From contig JADANN010000041.1 of assembly GCA_018806985.1 (NCBI GenBank), positions 1 through 64,000 on the forward strand: 64,000 nt of DNA, written 5' to 3'. The stretch comes from Angiostrongylus vasorum (lineage: Eukaryota; Nematoda; Chromadorea; Rhabditida; Metastrongylidae). Under the pieces are notes generated by a model. The model saw nothing but the letters and a program-made list of their open reading frames with translations. It was not told the origin of the DNA and searched no databases. Positions 45,755 to 57,334 of this stretch are shown one piece after another. The number at the start of each line of letters is the position of its first letter. Positions within the stretch are counted from its first letter, which is position 1. Made by a program: the position numbers and the translations under genes.

Positions 45755-46090
45755 ATGCGTCGTTTTCTTGTTCAGCAATCTCAGCGAAGCATAAAAAGCA
45801 CGTCCAGCAAAGCGAGAAATGAGTTAGAAAGTAAATCAACACTTTCAAAGACTATTCTTCGAGTACGTCAACGCATAACGACCAATCCATCTTTACGATG
45901 GCGCACAACACGTTGCATCACCGTCTCTGCAAAAAAAAGTTGCAGAAGCTGGGATAATAAACTCTGCCTCATGCCCCATACGCGCCGGACCTCTCGCATA
46001 CAGGTAACCAGCTTCTTCATGGATTTCAACAATAGTTCATGCGGAGAATATTTCAGAAATGTTTCAGAATCTGCCTACAAAGGTTTCATC
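45755..46090 (+). mobile_element. Tc1/mariner-type transposase debris
   Basis: Just outside the right arm the plus strand encodes KTILRVRQRITTNPSLRW at about 45,848, resembling the second helix-turn-helix of IS630/Tc1/mariner transposases (pattern RIRRNPRxSxRK). In another frame LPHAPYAPDLSHTGNQLLHG at about 45,970 matches the LPHPPYSPDLSPTD catalytic-region block. Most of the protein between is missing and the frames differ, so it is a decayed, deleted copy. It is a different copy from the one inside the arms and lies in single-copy DNA. Confidence 0.55.
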
Positions 46091-46534
46091 GTCCTCAAAA
46101 CTACAGCCTTATGCAACTGATAAGCATAAAATTGCTTTTCGTTTGGATATTCCAATAGTTTCCATCTAGATCAATAAATTCAATTCTGAGTAAAGATACG
46201 TGACTTGAAAAACTCAGGTTCAAACCCGTAATTCGTTTCAGAACAACCTTGTAGATAATGAAAAGTAATCCAAATGTAATCTTGTAGGCAAGAAATAAGA
46301 GATTGATTGCAGCCATCGAGGGAATAGTTGAAGCGGCAGGGATGACATTCCAGGCTTGAAAAATCACTGCATCCAAACGAAATATCTTATGGCCTTAAGT
46401 GAGCTATTACAATGTTTTTCGCGTAAATGACGCGTAAATCGAGACATTGACACATAAAGCTAGGTTGTTCCTTTTCTGTTTGCTTTTTTGGTACAAAGCG
46501 ATTTGTGCAAACAGCATAAATATTTTTAGAACTA

Positions 46535-46685
46535 GCTGAGAGACGGGCGAGGTGAAGGACCCGCATGGTGTGGTGATGAAAGCGTTAGTCCCCGGAAATG
46601 CTAACAGCGTGTTCGTTCCAAACCACAGACACACGCGTTCCGGAGTTTCTCGAATGTCTCAGCACCGTTGTGCTTATATCAGGCA
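46535..46685 (+). repeat. SINE family A
   Basis: The copy includes GACCCGCATGGTGTGGTGAT (A-box-like), GTTCGTTCCAAACCACAG (degraded B box) and CGTTCCGGAGTTTCTCGAAT then CTCAGCACCGTTGTG. Confidence 0.7.
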
Positions 46686-46759
46686 TATCCATACCACTTC
46701 TGTCAAAGTGGCTAGGACATAGATCGCTGTGTTCAAAATTGGATACTCAGTGAGATTTA

Positions 46760-47840
46760 TGAAAAAAAATCAAAAAAAAATCAAACCCAAATCATAATAA
46801 GGATATTCCACTACACACTGTTCCCAACCAACTCAACAACACAGAAACTACGATATACATAAAAACCAAAAAATTTATTCAACTTTATTAAACATGACGT
46901 ATAATTACTTACCATCAAAAGAAAAAAATAAAACAACAAAATACTCATCAACAAAGCCAAAACCCCGAAAACCTTATTTGGAATAGCACGCAAAATAACA
47001 TAAGCAAACAAAAAATATCACTCTGGTACAGTATGAACCCGGACTTGTCATTGGATCTGCCTCAATAAACATCTCTGGATCTCCCTAGAACAAAAGGTTT
47101 TAACAAAACAAACACAAAAAAAGCATAAACCCCATTAAATTATAAAAGTCCTTATTCCAATAAAAAGGACCGAAACTAATTTTATCATAATCCCCATGAC
47201 AATATAACCTAGAAGTTCTCCCACTCCTATGCAAAAAAAATTATATGTACCATCACTAACACTATTAAGAACCAAGGCAACAAAAAATGCAAAACAAAAA
47301 AAAACTTCGAAGTAGATCTTGTAACTACAAACCCCCCCCCCAAACTCACATCACAATCAACTGACCTCAAACAGGAATTACTCCCAACAAACTACTAATC
47401 ACCACCGCAGCTCAAAAATCTTATTTGAGCTCAAACTAACACTATAACCTATAAAAGCCTCTATTATGACCAATAAAAAAAATCAATAAACCAGTACCCC
47501 ACACCTTCTTCAAACGATAACTTATAAAAAATAAACCTTTAAAAATATGTACATACAAAAAAATAAAAAAAGTAAAGTCGCCCCATTAAAAATGAAAAAT
47601 CCGAAACAATCAACCTAAACTTACATCCGACATAATATACTGCACCGATCTGAAAAGCTACTAACCCATCTGCTACATAATGAAAAAGATAAAAAACAAA
47701 CCCGTCAACACCTGAAACACCAAAACTATTCCCAGCATTCTCCCCATAATTCCAACTCCACATCAACCTTTTTCTACTAGGCAACCTCACAATTAAAGAA
47801 CTAAAAAAACCTCTTAAATCCAAATTATTCAACACTCCTT
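46760..47840 (-). pseudogene. cob: Mitochondrial cytochrome b copy in NUMT
   Basis: Cytochrome b is the central subunit of respiratory complex III. The N-terminal part at 47,770-47,700 shows RLPSRKRLMWSWNYG, equivalent to the mitochondrial LPSSxxLxxxWNYGS motif with Ser codons AGA/AGG read as Arg. The C-terminal part at 47,011-46,811 shows AYVILRAIPNKVFGVLALL, a diagnostic block, then YRSFCVVELVGNSV and further WNILIMIW corresponding to VEYPYYDL. The length of about 1,080 bases fits a full gene. Frame shifts lie between the two open parts. Confidence 0.85.
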
Positions 47841-48064
47841 ACATCTCAACTTCTTCAAAGTTACATTTTAAAAACTTAAACTAAAGAAATCCCCTGTAAT
47901 TATCCCCTTTTACACCAAAAATGAGAATTCTGACTAAACTAAATTACAAAAAATGTTAACCTTTTTTGATCCGTAATCAAACATAGAACTCTATTTAACA
48001 TTCTTCATCCCAACACTCTACCTTATCAAGATAACATAATCACACTTTTCACTAAAGATGGCAA

Positions 48065-48945
48065 TTCTACAACAACACCACCATTATTAAAGGAAAACAG
48101 TAAAGCACACACACCATACTATATTCATTAAACAACAACTTTTTGGCACTTAAAATCACCAATCAAAACCTCAACGATAAAACTCTCATAAACATCAAAA
48201 ACAAAACCAAAATCACATAAATACCAAAATCTTTCAAAAACTCCATCAGCATCATCATCTTAACAAAAAACCCAACCCTAAAAGGCATATTTATAAATAC
48301 CAACACCAACTCCCAACTAAAACCACTACCTAATCCCCCCACTAAATCAAACTTGTATAACAAATGTATTATTAAAATTGAGTAATAAAAAAATAAATAA
48401 ACTACGTTAAAAAAAAGACATCACTAACCCACACACAACTCATCTAAAAGACTCTACAGAAGAAATTACTAACATCCTTTTAAATGACTTCATCCTAAAC
48501 AACTGAAACAAACACACCAACATACCAACCAACAAAAAAAACCATATTCAAATAAAACAACTGCATAAAAACTAACAAAAAGAGGCAACTTATGAATTGT
48601 CAGAAAACCAAACTAAATTAAAACCCCTCATACTCCTCACCACCTTAAACAATCGAAAAATGAAATGGGGCCACACCAATCTTAACCATTATAATTAACA
48701 CAGGATAAAAAACCAAAAAACAACAACAAAAACACTAACCCCAAACTTTCCTCTAAAACAAAATAATTAGAAATTCTCCTATACCTAAGAACCCTCTTAT
48801 TTATAAAAATAATCAACAACGTTATAACCAAAAACACTCCTCACCAAAAAAAAATATTTTCAACCATCACAATAAACAAACTTAAAACCAAAACTAAAAA
48901 AAAACAACATATACAACAATGAGCAGGAGCACCCCATTATAAGTT
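48065..48945 (-). pseudogene. nad2: Mitochondrial NADH dehydrogenase subunit 2 copy in NUMT
   Basis: The open part at 48,363-48,163 contains ELVLVFINMPFRVGFFVKMM, corresponding to the conserved SGVPPFxGFFVKxxxL block of ND2 (a complex I membrane subunit). The position between atp6 and cob is as in chromadorean mitochondrial genomes, and the size is about right. The upstream half is too frame-broken to read by eye; its extent is inferred from order and composition. Confidence 0.7.
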
Positions 48946-49084
48946 TAGAAGACTTAAAACAACTCACTAGTTAATCTTTATCTTTTGCGCTTAAAACAAT
49001 TTTACTTCTTATGCTATATTAACCGAGATGTGAATAACATTTTTAGATTAAAAATCTAACACTTTAACTTAAGTTAACACCCCC

Positions 49085-49625
49085 CCCTTGCCAACACTAC
49101 TCATTTAAATACAAATACACCAAACGAGAAAAAAAATATAACTCTGAATAAAAAAATACAAAGCACTCTATTATAGTAGCTAAAACCGCCAATCACACAT
49201 AATATTCCCCCCAAATTTTTCTCAATCCTCCTATACAAAAACCGCACAGTCAAATGTCCTACCATCACATTCACCGTCAACCAAACCGTTAAAGCCATAG
49301 GACGAGATAACTCACTCACCACTTCCACTAATAACATCCTAAAAGTTTTCAAAAAACTTATCCCCAGACTTACTTAAATAAACAGAAACTTTTATCCTGG
49401 ACACCATCACCAACACCGTAGTCAACCAAGCTACCAATGCATACACTAAAGTAAACTCTAACATACCACACACACAAAAAGAATAAGAAAAATAACCCCC
49501 AAAACAAAATATCAACAAAACCATAAAAGTAGAAAAAAGAAATTACATAACTCATAGAACACCCTAAAGTATACCTAAAAATACCTGATAAAACACCCTA
49601 AAAAATCCCTTTAAAAAATCTCCCT
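49085..49625 (-). pseudogene. atp6: Mitochondrial ATP synthase subunit 6 copy in NUMT, 5' truncated
   Basis: Subunit a of the mitochondrial ATP synthase. The open part at 49,524-49,339 reads [20 protein letters not shown], then [14 protein letters not shown] and [11 protein letters not shown]. After one frame shift, 49,352-49,101 reads LLVEVVSELSRPMALTVWLT and NVMVGHL, the signature region around the proton channel Arg (SRPMALTxRLxxN; the Arg is Trp here). The C-terminus diverges. The insertion ends inside the N-terminal third at about 49,625. Confidence 0.85.
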
Positions 49626-49929
49626 AACATCCTTTCCTCATCCGATCTAACATCCTTCGTGGATTTTGCTCATCAATGGCATTGCGAATGATTAACGAAT
49701 TTCCTGTGCCGTTTTGCTGATCCACCACTCAGCTCACATACCGACATGTCTTGAAACAGTATTCGTAGCAGAACATGACTCAATAAGCATGTTTGGTATC
49801 GACAGAAGAACAGAGAGTGACATCATAAAATTATTCGCCTCTGTTTTACAGCGATTTCACGCATAGAGGTGTAATAACGTTTAAATAGAAGTTGCTATAG
49901 AAATGAAAGAGTGACAGAATACCTTCCTC

Positions 49930-51110
49930 TATCCATTTCCTTCTTCATGTTCTTCTTGATGTGCACTGAGAGGCCAAGGTACCCGAGCGTGGTGGCCTCT
50001 GTAATCTAACATCCACCCACTCAGTTCAATTTCTCAGCCATAGCCTCATGCGTTGTTCATGGACTTTATCTTCCTTCTACTTTATTCACTGCTCAGTCAC
50101 TTCGTTAAACTCATTGAACATCGTCTCTCTTTCATTGGTGTTCCTCAAAAATATCACAACGGTGTCTGCAGAAGGAGATTTGAGAGGAATTTTCCTTCAA
50201 TACATATCCCCTTCTCCTACTGGTCAAGCGAAGTCGTTGTCCATTGCTACACGATTGTGAACAGATTTAGCGACCTGGTGTTGCTTTTTGGAACTTCCAT
50301 CTCTTAAAAAATACCAAGGTACCGATGGAAAAGCCGTATTTTCACTGCCACAGTTTTAACAACAGTCAGCTAGAGTTCTTATACAGAACGGGTCCACACC
50401 TCGATCGACGAGCGCTGACAAAAATGCTTTCGTTTCGATACCGTCAAACGCTTATTCGTAGTCGATGAAGGTTAAGATACAAAGGAGACGATTCTCCTGA
50501 AGAACATTTCAGGCCCGTTATACAGTTTGGATTTGGTCCGTGAAGCAAGATTTCTGTCGGAATCCTGTCCTTCAAGCCCAAGGGGCTGCACAATTGGCAA
50601 GGCTTTTTGATATGACCAATGAAATGGCCTTCGTGAACAGCTTGTTAGATACATTCAACAAGAATTTCGGAAGATGCTCACGGAGATTCCTTCGGTCATT
50701 CGTTTTTTAGAGAGGTTAACTACAGCCGACATCCTCCACTAGTCCTAAATTTTCTTCCTCTGTAGATAACACATCATATGAGCCTCGAGAAGCACATTTA
50801 GTTTGGTGTCTTCAGCTCGTAGAAAGCCTGCATTGATAATATCGGCTCTGGAGCTGTGCCTCTTTTCATGTTTGCTATCCTATTCGAGCTAACGGCAAAA
50901 CTAAGGTGTCAAAGCGACACCATCATCTATTCTTGAAAACGTGGTCGATCGTCGCTCCGCTGGTTGTAGAACGATTCTAGTTTGCCCCCCATTAACTGTA
51001 TAGATTGGAGAGCAGCACTTGATGACACTGATATTCCTTTGATGCAAAGGTTGGAGACGATGAATGGTTAAGCGACGTGAGAGGATCACATATGGGAAGT
51101 CTGATAGGAA
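49930..51110 (-). mobile_element. RTE fragment with endonuclease and reverse transcriptase pieces
   Basis: The minus strand, from high to low coordinates, carries endonuclease ILSRRLTIHRLQPLHQRNIS with CCSPIYTV (51,089-50,990). The reverse transcriptase follows with KLFTKAISLVISKSLANCAA, TGFRQKSCFTDQIQTV and LTFIDYE, stop, AFDGIETKAFLSALVDRG (50,660-50,395). The thumb region is ERETMFNEFNEVTEQ (about 50,140) and a PWPLSAH/YLGLSV segment (about 49,965). IDYEKAFD is the first catalytic Asp region of the RT. The catalytic RFADD block is present at 50,255-50,300 but on the opposite strand. Numerous stops; dead copy. It begins about 300 bases past the NUMT edge. Confidence 0.8.
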
Positions 51111-52760
51111 AATGAGTGTACGGAAAAGTGCAAACCCTTGTAACGGAATTTGTTTTGAAACCAGCTATATGGGTCTCGCCGTCTAATTAGCGTTTACCGG
51201 TTTTTTCTGCTTTCCATCTCTTCTAGGGCGATCATTTGGAATTTGATCTAACCAGCGCCCTCAAAAAGAACAAAAAATTTCGGTATCTGGGAAAAAATTT
51301 CCGGTGTCATAGATGCCGAGGAAGAGGCAGTTTTATTTTCTAAAGGTTTTGTTTTCGTAGCACCCTTGATTGGGGCTTCATGTCATTCTATTTTCGGGAT
51401 TTGAAGTAAGCTGTTTTCGGCGCCTATTTCAAAATACTTTACTTTAATGTTGTTTTTTATATTTTTGTGCTAATCTCTTTATAAAGTAGTCCAGTTATCA
51501 TCATTATACCTTCAATAAAGTGACACTTTCAGTGTTTGGTGACGTTCACAAACTGTTCGTTGTAAGCAACATTTTGGTGGATTTGGCGAAGCGACTGAGG
51601 CGATGGTCGTCTCCAAGACCTGCTGGACTACAGATTGTGGAAGAACCTTATTTGTACCTTTCACTGTAGAGAGGATTTGTTGCTATGTCCCCAAATGCAA
51701 TTGAATTGTCATCCAAGTGGGAACTCTGTACCCTACTATACCAGAAGTTCAAACTGAATAGTCTCGAGGATCATTTAAGAACATTGATGACGAAAGAATA
51801 AGTCCACAAGCGGTGGCTCAACCCATATACACGTGCTTGAAAGGCTTCCTTTGATTATGACGCGAGGAAACGAATCAAATGCTAGTGCTGGAATCCGCAC
51901 AGTAGACGTGAAAGACGGATCATGTAAAAATAATATGAAAGTCTGCCATTATTAGTTTCTCTCCAACTATTACCATTAGGATACATGATATGTCTTGATC
52001 ACCTGAATTTTGAGATTTTTTCCATATTTGACACCGTCATACGTCCTTGATTGGTAACACATGCCGGAATTCAAAACTCTTTCTCTCACTGTTCCACTCT
52101 GCTAGCATCACCTTTCCCTATAGCACTTTTCGGAAATGCTAACCACTGTATTATTCGCTTAGGTACTATGCGAAAAGTAAAATGAAAGAACAGGGCGCGG
52201 ATGTGATGCTTCTTTTTGTTGAGTACTTCTTCGATTTTCCTACAAGCAGTCAAAGTCGCCGCTCTCATGGTCCATTCAGTTTACGGTTTAGTTCGTAGAC
52301 CATCTGTAATTCGAAGCGGACATTACAGAGCTGGATTGTTCGGAGAAATAAGAACATTCTACTACTTATCCAATGAGTTTTTTTATACATTTATGAGTTG
52401 ATTGCGAACTGTTGCGCCCAACTGTCAAATCAGTCTACGAAATGTTAAAACTTTGCCCGTACGATGGCTTTCGAGGCGGAGTATATAAGGTGTGCTTCTC
52501 AGCTACTTGGCCACCTCCGCTCCAGCTCTAAGACCCGACCATATGCACTCAACCCTTTTTTGCGTCCATGTGCATATCTCAGCTCATCCTCACAGTGCTT
52601 AAAGGGTCTATTACAGAAGGCCCTTGTTTAGGTGAAAAATTAAGTGATCAATTAATTGTGCCCAAATACCGCAATCGGTACTGATTTCCAATATGATGGA
52701 AAATGAAGAAAGGACAAGTGTTTAGTTTTTTATCTGCAGTCTACTATTTTTTCACGGCAG
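51111..52760. other. Mostly unassigned DNA
   Basis: No clear gene. A plus-strand stretch near 51,717-51,800 reads SKWELCTLLYQKFKLNSLED then HLRTLMTKE and stops; it is protein-like but isolated. A family F 3' fragment (GGAATCCGCACAGTAGACGT then GAAAGACGGATCATGTAAAA) lies at about 51,890-51,930. Confidence 0.35.
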
Positions 52761-52764
52761 GGTA

Positions 52765-52995
52765 TTATGAAACACAATCACAATGATGATGAGCTATTAG
52801 CAAAACTTGGACACCAAGCCAGATTCGACCCAGCGATTGCTATTCCGTGGGGCTCGCGGGTTACCCACTGCACCGATGAGGTGCTGTTTTGCCTTCCTCT
52901 CAGCCAGTTTTTTTATCCTAACAGTGCCATCAAGAATGACACGTCAACGGGAAATCACTGACGAGCACAAATTGGCATTCAGCTCACTTAAGCAG
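52765..52995 (-). repeat. SINE family A, diverged
   Basis: Reading plus, it shows the family end (AACACAATCACAATGATGAT, then AGCAAAACTTGGACACC) followed by a degraded B box (GATTCGACCCAGCG) and TGCCTTCCTCTCAGCCAG. A clearly older copy. Confidence 0.5.
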
Positions 52996-53199
52996 AGTTT
53001 CGCAAGAAACTCGGTATCATTGCGGTTGTATTTCACAGAACAAAGGAAGCGTTGAAAACATTCATGTGGTTCAAACAGACACCCGAAAGGAAAGAAGGCG
53101 AGAACTAAAGAATCTTTTAATGCGTTTTAATGTGAATAAACCAAGGGTTTTGCCAACGGCACATTACAGAACCATAAGTATTTGTTCATTGATAGGCTG

Positions 53200-53480
53200 A
53201 CAAAAGGTTTATAAAGAAACTTTATTCGGCTAACGTTTCTTCACCATCGCCCCTTTGAATAAAGCCGGTTGATCCGCGTGGATTGTGCTGTTTTGTTCCC
53301 TTTGTGAGTATTCGTCAGGTATCGATTTGTATTCTCTGAGCCACCGTCAGAATGAAATGACCTCACTCAGCAGTGCTCTCTTTACAGAACGGTTGTTGAT
53401 GTTGAACGTCCGTAGATAGTCGTTTGGCTCTCTCCGAAAAATCCATGCTGCTGCGTTCGGTATCACTATCAGCTAGCACA
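53200..53480 (-). repeat. Family D-like fragment with ribozyme-like edge
   Basis: GAAGAAACGTTAGCCGAATA then AAG on the minus strand (53,258-53,221) matches the 3' context of the motif at 25,621 (AGCCGAATAAA). The rest, through GCTCTCTTTACAGAACGGTT and GTTGATG, parallels the family D stretch at 25,795-25,830. Confidence 0.45.
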
Positions 53481-53504
53481 GAGCGTTACAATATTTTAGA
53501 GACC

Positions 53505-53765
53505 AGTATACATTGGAGGTTTGGCACTTTGTCAAGCATCGGGAGAGGTTATTGATTGCATATCTCCCTTATACAATGATTTGTGGTGGCCTACCGATGT
53601 AGCAAGTCCGTGCCGCTATCCGACCAAACAAGTCTGGTACCAATTTTTCGACCGCAGAGGGATAGAAGGCTTGGTGAGCTCGTGAGCGGGATCCAACCAA
53701 CGACCACATACGTATTGCATGCAAGGGCACCTCTATCTACTGCGCTTCACGCGCACTTATTGTAA
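53505..53765 (-). repeat. SINE family C, diverged
   Basis: On the minus strand it begins GTGCGCGTGAAGCGCAGTAG, then GTTGGATCCCGCTCACGAGC (B-box region), CCAGACTTGTTTGGTC and GATATGCAATCAATAACCTC near 53,545. Confidence 0.6.
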
Positions 53766-54985
53766 ACCATAGCCATTTCATGCTTTGGAATCATTATTTG
53801 GAATCATTCAGATAGTGCTTCAAGAGTTTACCAACCTTTAAGCCGTCGTCATGTCCAATGCTCGCAGGCCTTCATCGTTGTATCATTTGATGAGATGGGC
53901 ATATCGCAGTTCGAGATGAATCTGTCCTTGATCAAAAGTACATGACCATCTTATTCGTCACAGTGGGGTTCCACGCAGCCTTTTGCGTGAATGCCTCGGA
54001 ATTCTTTGCAAATCGGTAGATTTTTTTATCCAAGGGCGTAAAATTCATGCCATAATTTGGACCCATGTCATTGTATTGTATGGCTGCACTATGTTTACAA
54101 ACAGTCCAAAACAATGCCAGTACATTTGAAATTTTAATATGTAACAGTTTTTGTAAGTTAATGGAAGAACTTGAAGAAAAATTACTGACGCTTTGAACTC
54201 AAAGGTATTTTTGCCCGATGTTTGAAATGGCACGGAAGAAAGAAGAATTTCTAGTGAAATCGGTCCACAACGAGGTGCTTACACAGATATCATTTCACGT
54301 AACAGTCAAGCATAGGAAATATGGCTTAATCCACTTGGATAAGTCCTCTTACACCCATCCAAGCACTGCAGATAGAAGCGACTCTACTAGCATTCAACAA
54401 CATTCTTAATAGAGAGAAAAATGCTCAAGTACCAGCCAAACTCATTTGCAAAAAGTTCGAAGATCTTCGTGGAAGTGCTAGAAAACTAATCGTGTGAAGA
54501 ACTTATGTTGTGTTAATTGCTAAGTGTTCGTGACTCGCCTGCTGCGATTTCGTATGGCTATCGTCCACCAAAGTGGCTATAAGACTCACGAGTAATCTTG
54601 TGATGGTCCACATTGATCTACTGCACTCGTTTCGCTTATCATTTGCTTTTATTTATGACATTTTGTGTATTGTACTTCGATCCTCCAATAGTATTGCAAT
54701 CATAGGCACTCAAATAGGAAGCGGTTTTAAATCCCCTCTAACAAATAACCACATCCATTTCGTCAGGTTCCGCCAAGCTATCGGTTGATAACCTTTCGTC
54801 AATAACAGCAAGGATAAAGGTAGCCTGTAAAAAGTTGTTGAGCTTTTCAACTCCTTCAAGAGTTCATTGGTCTTCTCTAACGCTCTACCATGTGCTAACG
54901 AAGACTTAATGGAGTGTCGTCTCTAAACATCCACGTTTACGAAATTGCGTACGATACGTGATGTACGTGTAATGCAATAGTTGAA
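53766..54985. other. Unassigned DNA
   Basis: No recognised feature. A 63-codon plus frame at 54,218 (MFEMARKKEEFLVKSVHNEV) is weakly protein-like but has no family motif. Confidence 0.35.
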
Positions 54986-54989
54986 AAGA

Positions 54990-56239
54990 AAAGGTTTATT
55001 TGTGAAGTTTTATATGTATGCTGTAGGTTTGCAGACCTATCGTCCAAAGCACCATAGCTGACAAAAAAAATTTTCCGAGTCATATTCTTCGAGGATAAAC
55101 TAGCTAGACAGATTTCTGCTTCCACCATACAGTGCTACAGATAGTGTATCTAAATGAGAGAATGATGCGATTCTTTAATGTCTTTGTTCAGCAGCTAGCT
55201 AATGATTCTACATTACAGCAACTTCAAAGCATCAACAGCTCTCTCAGGACACGTTTTCGGTCGTGCTCGCACAATTTTTAGTTCACTCTTAAAGTCGCCC
55301 ACTCTTTGTATGTCATTCTTTTTTTGTACCTCAGAAAAATCACTGTCATCTAGTGACAAAAAACCTCTGTGCCAATCTTCTATGTTTACACGTCCACGTA
55401 TCCACTGCTCTTCCAGTGATTGGTAATTCTTATTGCTATGGCTACCTGCCAAACTGCGGAAGTTTACATTTTCATTTTGCAGAAACGGTCATCATTCTGG
55501 AAGAATAGGAGTTGCAAGAAAGTATTCTTCTGTCTGTTCCGCTAGTGCTTGAAACTGCTTTCGATTGTATTCTGAGAATGCTACATATTAGGTTCCCAAG
55601 GAAAAAAATTTCCAGCACGTCAATGAGAACAAAAGTCCACAAATCCTCAAATTCCACCCCCAATTCAAGCTCGAACCCGACTGCTTCGATAGATTACCTC
55701 TGCAAGGTAACGAAACAAACGAAAAAAGTTCTGAGAAAACCAGGCCACAAGAACACAAGTTATTTATATAGGGATCTACATACGCGCTTAGAGGGCAATC
55801 CACCACATTGTCCCAAAGTATATCTTCCACACGTTCGGCTCTCTCGCAACTCTCATCTCTGGAAAGGCGGACTCATTAGTGCTTTGGATGCACCTTAAGG
55901 ATATGTGATCTTCAATGTCCTTCGGACTGTTAAATAACACTCGAACGCGCTTCTTGCTAAAATCCCATGAGGGTTATTCTAGATCGCTCTCAATTTTTCA
56001 CAAGCTATCGACGATCACCGTGCACTGAATATAAGTTCGGTGTACTGGGACCAGAAATCTTCCTAGGCCACAATGCTTCATGCCACTAGTAGGCTTTCCT
56101 TTATCATCATGGCAGCTCATTACATTTGGACCCAGTCCATTCATACACAATGTTGTCATTTCTTCATATCTTGTCAAACTTCTCGTGAAGTTTTCGAAGT
56201 GCTTAGTGCAAAAAACTTCATTGGGCATTTCAAAAATAT
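54990..56239 (-). pseudogene. Possible multi-exon gene, unrecognised
   Basis: Several protein-like minus-strand blocks sit near splice signals. One runs 56,239-55,998 with HFENFTRSLTRYEEMTTLCM and GLGPNVMSCHDDKGK. Exon 55,856-55,741, after a TTTCCAG acceptor, reads SCERAERVEDILWDNVVDCP then LSAYVDPYINNLCSCGL; five cysteines give an extracellular look. A block from 55,571 after CATTCTCAG reads EYNRKQFQALAEQTEEYFLA then TPILPE and stops. A block 55,452-55,213 reads NYQSLEEQWIRGRVNIEDWH, RGFLSLDDSDFSEVQKKND, and ends PKTCPERAVDALKLL, stop. AATAAA occurs on this strand at 55,000-54,995. Not all joins keep phase, so exon boundaries are uncertain and the gene may be broken. No family named. Confidence 0.4.
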
Positions 56240-56548
56240 CTACCCTTCGAGTGGACGTTGTGATACAAACAAATACACGTGAAAAGGTACGAAAATAGCA
56301 TAAATGCTACTAGACACTGGTTTTTATGGTATGAAGTCAGTTATACACTCTTTTTTAAATTGCTTCACTATTGAGAAATGGACATCACTGAAGGTGAGCA
56401 CGATGTTGACGAAGTTCAGAACACTGTAGGACACCAAAGGATTCCGAAATTTGCCTTGGATAAGATCATTACCATTGCGTAGGGCCGAAAATCGGATGCA
56501 CAGAAGTCGGAAACAAGAATTAGTGTTAAAAACACAAGTGTTGTGTAT

Positions 56549-56900
56549 CTAAATGGCATTTATATCACAACAGCATCCGCGCATAATTTTCGTCGACCGT
56601 CTCACCGCACTATGGCTATTTTCTCGTCCCGAACTCATCATGCACTGTACCCAATGCATATGCTTCGTAGTGCTTTGCTTCTCTTCCAATGAGTCAAGCG
56701 TCCTCCTAGCAACAGTATTTGTGTTACTTCTGCACAAAGCGCCTACACAAAGCGGAAGGACTGAGCTTGGCACACTTGTATACATATTTTTGCAGTAGAG
56801 ACATCTTATCACTCTTTTGTAGTACTCTACCCGGCAGAGGCACCTTCGTGCTCTCTTCACAAACAACAATCCTCATGAGGGGAAACACAAACTCGTCCGA
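56549..56900 (-). other. Open frame region, doubtful
   Basis: A 106-codon minus frame (56,869-56,549) holds CLYCKNMYTSVPSSVLPLCV, but an equally long plus frame overlaps it. It could be an upstream exon of the cluster at 56,239-54,990. The evidence is composition only. Confidence 0.2.
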
Positions 56901-57334
56901 AAATGTAAATAAATCGTAAATTATAATCTATATAGTGGAAAATATATAATAATCGTAGCCTAACAAGTCTATGAATGTAGATCACATGAAGATAAAAAGT
57001 ACATTAGGGAAGTCACATGTGCTCAACACTGACAGCCACGAAAAGGATGCGAAAGCACAAATAATGCTCGTTCTGTCAACTATACATACGCAGATACATT
57101 CGTGCTTATGCACACAATCATTTGCTTATCCCCTAGTAACCACTCCGTCTCTGAGTTCCCTTTGTGTTCCATTTAGATTGCAACTATTTTCATTGCGTTT
57201 ACCAGATGTCTATCGGAGACGCGGCCACTTTTGCATTGTTATCAATTTATACGATTATTTATATGCTAATATTATTAAAAACCAGTGGCACTTCTGCACA
57301 GCTGATGGAGCAATTCCTGTGAAGACATCGAGGA
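56901..57334. other. Unassigned DNA
   Basis: A plus frame of 143 codons (56,971-57,402) runs into the SINE at 57,335 and carries no motif. Otherwise nothing seen. Confidence 0.35.

Larger units (their letters stand above)
46760..49625 (-). other. Nuclear mitochondrial DNA insertion (NUMT), cob to atp6
   Basis: A 2.9 kb block whose minus strand is T/G-rich like a nematode mitochondrial coding strand, and whose composition changes abruptly at both ends. Read on the minus strand, the order is atp6 (C-terminal three quarters), a short gap, nad2, a short gap, cob. Gap sizes (about 140 and 230 bases) fit the chromadorean tRNA sets Lys-Leu-Ser and Ile-Arg-Gln-Phe. The reading frames are broken, and AGA/AGG and TGA, which are Ser and Trp in invertebrate mitochondria, appear as Arg and stop under the nuclear code. 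It is co-linear with no internal rearrangement that I can see, so a single insertion is the simplest reading. Confidence 0.9.

Noticed and set aside
47840..48065. Functional tRNA genes in the mitochondrial insertion
   Set aside because: Gap size fits four mitochondrial tRNAs, but I could not fold any with confidence, and mitochondrial tRNAs in a nuclear copy would not be functional.
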